Of a stretch of DNA of 64,000 nt, positions 61,373 through 64,000 are shown piece after piece. The notes under the pieces are model-generated. The model did no database searches, was not told the origin of the DNA, and worked only from the letters and a program-made list of their open reading frames with translations. The stretch is taken from positions 372,001 through 436,000 of the forward strand of contig NZ_JACRTD010000001.1 of NCBI RefSeq assembly GCF_014385085.1, written 5' to 3'. Numbering within the stretch: the stretch's first letter is position 1; each line of letters begins with the position of its first letter. The position numbers were made by a program, and so were the translations under genes. This stretch comes from Youxingia wuxianensis (lineage in GTDB: Bacteria > Bacillota > Clostridia > Oscillospirales > Ruminococcaceae).

Positions 61373-62947
61373 TTATGCAGATATTTGCTTGTATTCAGCG
61401 GGATTATCCTTAACTGTCTGTATAAGTTTTTGAAGTTCCGCCTCGTCCGGCTTTTGAAATAACCCGATTGCTGTAAAGGTAATATCCACTTTTACGGAAT
61501 TGTGAGAATGCTTCTTTTCGGGATTATGGATTTCTATGCGTTTGATTAGCTTGTTTACAATCGTGGGGGTAAGCTCCTTGACCTCGGTAAACTCCATCAA
61601 GCCCTGATACAAGGTTTTCATATCCACCGTCTTTTTCTCAGCGTCACGAAGTTCTTTCTCACAATTGGATATAAGCACTTCCAATTCCTTTTGCTCTTTT
61701 TCGTATGCAGCAGCCATTTTGGAATACCTGTCATCAGGAAGCTTGCCGATTACATTATCTTCATAAATACGAGTGAAAAGCTTATCTAAATCTGCAATAC
61801 GTTTTTTACTGTTTTCGAGAGTTTGCGTTAATTCGTGAACTCTCTTTTGCTGTAATGAGGATTGTTTGTTCTGTTGGATTATGCGAAACACCGAACCGTA
61901 ACAGCGAACAAAATCTGCCAAAGCCGATATTTCGTCAAGCACAATCTGTTGCAAAACCACATCACGGATATAATGGATTGTGCAGGAACCTCTGCCGTCT
62001 TTATAGTTGGCACAGCGGTAAAATTCCTGATTTCGTTTCAAAGATTTTGCCGCACAAAAATGAAGCTTGGAGCCGCAATCAGCACAGAACAGCAATCCCG
62101 CAAATAGGCTCTGTCTGCCTGTTGCCGTATTTCTTCGCTTGTTTTTTCGCAGTTCCTGAACTCTCAGCCATATCTGCTCATCAATGATTGCTTTTTGAGT
62201 GTTGGAGATAATCTGGTACTCCTCTTTTGGCTTATGAACCTTTTTATGCACCTTGTAGCTGACGGTACTGGACTTTCCGTTTACAGTACATCCTGTGTAT
62301 TGCTGATTTTCAAGAATATTTCTTATCGTTGCGCAGTCCCATCCGTACACATTTGCCGGAGTGGGATTGCTGTGCTTTCTGCCTATCGAATCATAATATG
62401 CAGACGGTACAAGTACTTTCTCTTTTTCAAGCTGTTTGGCAATTTGCAACGGACCTTTACCAGCTAAGCAGAGATTAAATATCTTGCGGACAACCTCTGC
62501 CGCAGGTTCATCAATGTACCATTGTTCTTTGTTGCCTTCAATTTTCTTATACCCATAAGCTACCGTTGGCGAAACTCTTTTTCCCTGTGAAGCCTTGAGT
62601 TCATTGACGGCACGGATTTTCTTGCTTGTCTGCGCCGCATACCATTCGTTGAAAATACTGTAAAAGGGCAGCATTTCCATACCTTCGCCGGTGGTGCTGT
62701 TTACATTTTCCTGAATAGCGATAAAGGTAACGCCTAAAGATGGATAAACAACCTGTGTCAATCTGCCCATTTCCACTTGCTCACGACCGAAACGGGAAAC
62801 ATCTTTTACGATAATCGTGCCCACTTCTCCGTTTTCAACCATTCGCTGCATACGCTGAAAATCTGGACGGTTAAAGGTAGTCCCACTTACTCCATCATCT
62901 ACGAAAAATTGAGGATGCAAATATCCGTGTTTCTTAGCGTAATCCAA
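61373..62947 (-). pseudogene. Large serine recombinase, N-terminally truncated
   Basis: 524 residues from a TTG. Present are the end of the resolvase domain (DDGVSGTTFNRPDFQRM, IIVKDVSRFGREQ), the recombinase domain (residues about 155-255), a zinc ribbon (CADCGSKL...CANYKDGRGSC) and a coiled coil (365-450), typical of transposon-type integrases. Missing are the first 50 or so residues with the catalytic Ser (the Y-x-R-x-S motif). In frame, homology reaches back to about 62971 and meets a TGA at 62975-62977. It is therefore a remnant, unable to cut DNA, left by deletion or rearrangement. AAAAGGA before the TTG could still drive translation of the fragment. Confidence 0.85.
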
Positions 62948-62977
62948 GAGAATTTCCTTTTGGAAAGAGATTTGTCA

Positions 62978-63137
62978 AGGGTGTTTTTTACAAAAACCTT
63001 TGCGGTAATCTATGAATTTATTTTCTTTAATTTCTTAATAAAAGATAGGCAAACGTCAGTGAATCTAAATTTCCATGTTATAAAAGAGAACTTGAAACGC
63101 TCAAAATTAAAATTAGTATGAACTTCCCAATTCAGCC
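62978..63137. other. Gene-free breakpoint stretch upstream of the truncated recombinase
   Basis: AT-rich DNA with no frame, ribosome binding site or repeat that I can support. It holds the joint where the recombinase N-terminus was lost. CCCTTGACAAAT on the minus strand (about 62982-62971) looks like a -35 box by chance. Confidence 0.6.
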
Positions 63138-63166
63138 TTGACTTCTTGCGGGTTTCCCTATACAAT
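63138..63166 (+). promoter_or_regulatory. Promoter of the P-type ATPase transcript
   Basis: TTGACT at 63138-63143, 17 bases, TACAAT at 63161-63166. Transcription would start near 63173 and give a leader of about 230 bases before the ATPase. Confidence 0.78.
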
Positions 63167-63207
63167 AAAAAGCAAATTATTCAAAGAAGGGAATTGAAAG
63201 ACTTACT

Positions 63208-63279
63208 ATGGACAACGCCGACAGTAGCGACGCTGATCGAAGTAACAATAACTATAAATTGAATAGATTTTATATATAA
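63208..63279 (+). CDS. Possible 23-residue leader peptide
   Basis: An ATG frame of 23 codons, rich in Asp, Ser and Asn (begins MDNADSSDADRSNNN). It ends at TAA exactly where the terminator stem begins, as attenuator leader peptides do. The nearest GGGA is about 15 bases upstream, which is long. I know no matching family. It may be an uncoded RNA segment instead. Confidence 0.35.
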   Translation: MDNADSSDADRSNNNYKLNRFYI

Positions 63280-63337
63280 TAGGCATAACCTGCGTCCAAT
63301 TGTTAGACAGCAGGCTATGCCTATTTGTGTTCTTTTT
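63278..63337 (+). terminator. Strong leader hairpin-terminator before the P-type ATPase
   Basis: Arms 63278-63287 and 63316-63325 pair perfectly and continue as CCTGC 63289-63293 with GCAGG 63310-63314 after one mismatch, then GTC/GAC. A T-rich tail with six T follows to 63337. A second, weaker hairpin (63340-63364) lies behind it. The placement between promoter and gene indicates attenuation. Confidence 0.82.
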
Positions 63338-63403
63338 TGCTGACCACCGCTGAAAGGCGGTCAGAATATAAATTTTATCAAAGAAAGGAGTGATTGATCC
63401 ATC

Positions 63404-64000
63404 ATGGATCGACACAGACAGACGCCTTGGCACGCACTGAAACTTACGGAGGTTTATGAGACTTTACATACCTCCGAGGAAGGATTAAGTGATGCCGAGG
63501 CTGCCGAAAGGCTGGAAAAATATGGGCGCAATGCATTGCGCTCGAAACCGCCCAAAACCATTCTTCAAATGCTGAAAGCGCAGATCATTGACCCGATGGT
63601 ACTTATCCTCATCGGCGCATCCGCTTTTTCCGCAATTTTGCAGGAATGGACGGAAGCGGCGGTAATCTTTGTTATTGTAATCGTCAACGCTGTCATTGGT
63701 ATTGTGCAGGAAAAGAAGGCACAATCCTCTTTGGAGGCGCTTCGCAACATGAGCGCCCCAACGGCCCGTGTTCTGCGCCAGGGGGAGGAGACCGTAATTC
63801 CCGCCAGCGAGCTGGTAGTGGGTGACGTTGTGATGCTTGGCGATGGGGACATGGTTCCGGCGGACTTACGCCTGATAGATTCCGCCAACTTGAAGGTGCA
63901 GGAGGCTTCTTTAACGGGCGAATCCGTCCCTTCTGAAAAGGAAGCGGAAGATTTGCTGCCGGAAGACTGCCCCCTGGGCGACCGCAGTAATATGGCATAC
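63404..64000 (+). CDS. Cation-transporting P-type ATPase, N-terminal part
   Basis: The first 199 residues; the frame is open to the window end. The cation-ATPase N-terminal domain is followed by two membrane helices (about 62-82 and 85-104) and the actuator domain with the dephosphorylation motif SLTGES near residue 175 and VVGDVVMLGDGDMVPADLRL. The pattern matches the type IIA/PMR1-like calcium or manganese exporters of Firmicutes. The phosphorylation Asp and ion-binding helices are beyond the window, so ion choice is not decided. AAAGGAG precedes the ATG by 14 bases; GTG 63391 in another frame fails. It stands next to a recombinase remnant, so it may be cargo of an old element. Confidence 0.85.
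   Translation, partial: MDRHRQTPWHALKLTEVYETLHTSEEGLSDAEAAERLEKYGRNALRSKPPKTILQMLKAQIIDPMVLILIGASAFSAILQEWTEAAVIFVIVIVNAVIGIVQEKKAQSSLEALRNMSAPTARVLRQGEETVIPASELVVGDVVMLGDGDMVPADLRLIDSANLKVQEASLTGESVPSEKEAEDLLPEDCPLGDRSNMAY

Noticed and set aside
63138..63403. Manganese (yybP-ykoY) or M-box riboswitch before the P-type ATPase
   Set aside because: The conserved loop motifs of these classes are not present.
1..64000. CRISPR array, tRNA or rRNA genes
   Set aside because: No regularly spaced direct repeats, cloverleaf-like sequences with CCA-adjacent arms or rRNA motifs were seen on either strand.

Overview
The window reads as a chromosomal segment of an anaerobic, endospore-forming Firmicute, most likely a clostridium of the Oscillospirales/Ruminococcaceae type. 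The basis is indirect: spore genes (a CwlD-type cortex amidase, a SpoIIM-like protein), the SCIFF ribosomal peptide with its radical SAM maturase, a VorDBAC ferredoxin-dependent 2-oxoacid oxidoreductase, AddAB instead of RecBCD, folate-dependent TrmFO, strong AGGAGG ribosome binding sites, TTG/GTG starts and an AUU-started infC. No genus can be named from the sequence alone. Most of the window is core chromosome; only the last 2.7 kb looks like accessory DNA.

Layout. 1-8.0 kb, plus strand: 3' end of an RluA/RluD pseudouridine synthase, a Cof-type HAD phosphatase, cwlD-radA, a MacA/MacB-like adaptor and permease without an ATPase gene, a DUF6873-like protein, and a tyrosine recombinase with its own promoter and a perfect palindrome. 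8.0-14.3 kb, minus strand: spoIIM-like, proC, SCIFF maturase and SCIFF peptide (a 47-residue gene), a TIGR04086 membrane protein, yajC, tgt and queA. 14.37-18.0 kb, plus strand: a lysine riboswitch followed by asd-dapA-dapB and a free-standing aspartokinase-type ACT protein. 18.1-18.9 kb: a DeoR regulator. 18.9-23.9 kb, minus strand: Gx transporter, CD1247-like acidic Cys-rich protein, efp, pepP, aroQ, an endonuclease IV-like TIM barrel, yqeG, rpsU.

24-41.7 kb, minus strand: one long, tightly packed housekeeping run whose transcription order is SpoU methyltransferase, dprA, topA, trmFO, plsX, rnc, an Elp3-like radical SAM protein, smc, ftsY, rdgB, yhbY, nadD, yqeK, rsfS, leuS, with many 1-8 nt gene overlaps. 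41.7-43.06 kb: infC-rpmI-rplT with promoter, leader attenuator and AUU start. 43.05-49.9 kb: addB-addA. 50.1-53.5 kb: a ParA/MinD-like ATPase followed by vorD-vorB-vorA-vorC. 53.6-53.8 kb: a minimal protein with an NPDTG sorting signal.

54.0-61.3 kb is mixed: putP (plus), an array of six small hairpins ending in a bidirectional terminator, a LUD-domain protein and a HAD phosphatase (minus), an orphan protein (plus), lemA and a TPM-domain protein (minus), and a DEAD-box helicase behind an attenuator (plus). 61.3-64.0 kb: a large serine recombinase that has lost its catalytic N-terminus, a gene-free breakpoint region, and a P-type cation ATPase that starts behind a leader ORF and strong terminator hairpin and runs off the window.

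The most notable points are the many transcription-attenuation leaders, the stand-alone ACT protein in the lysine operon, a T9 tract that decides the reading frame of the efflux adaptor, the seven-hairpin intergenic array, and the leader-peptide/terminator arrangement before the P-type ATPase. No CRISPR array, tRNA, rRNA or intact insertion sequence was seen, and I found no clear multi-gene system that is unknown in kind.
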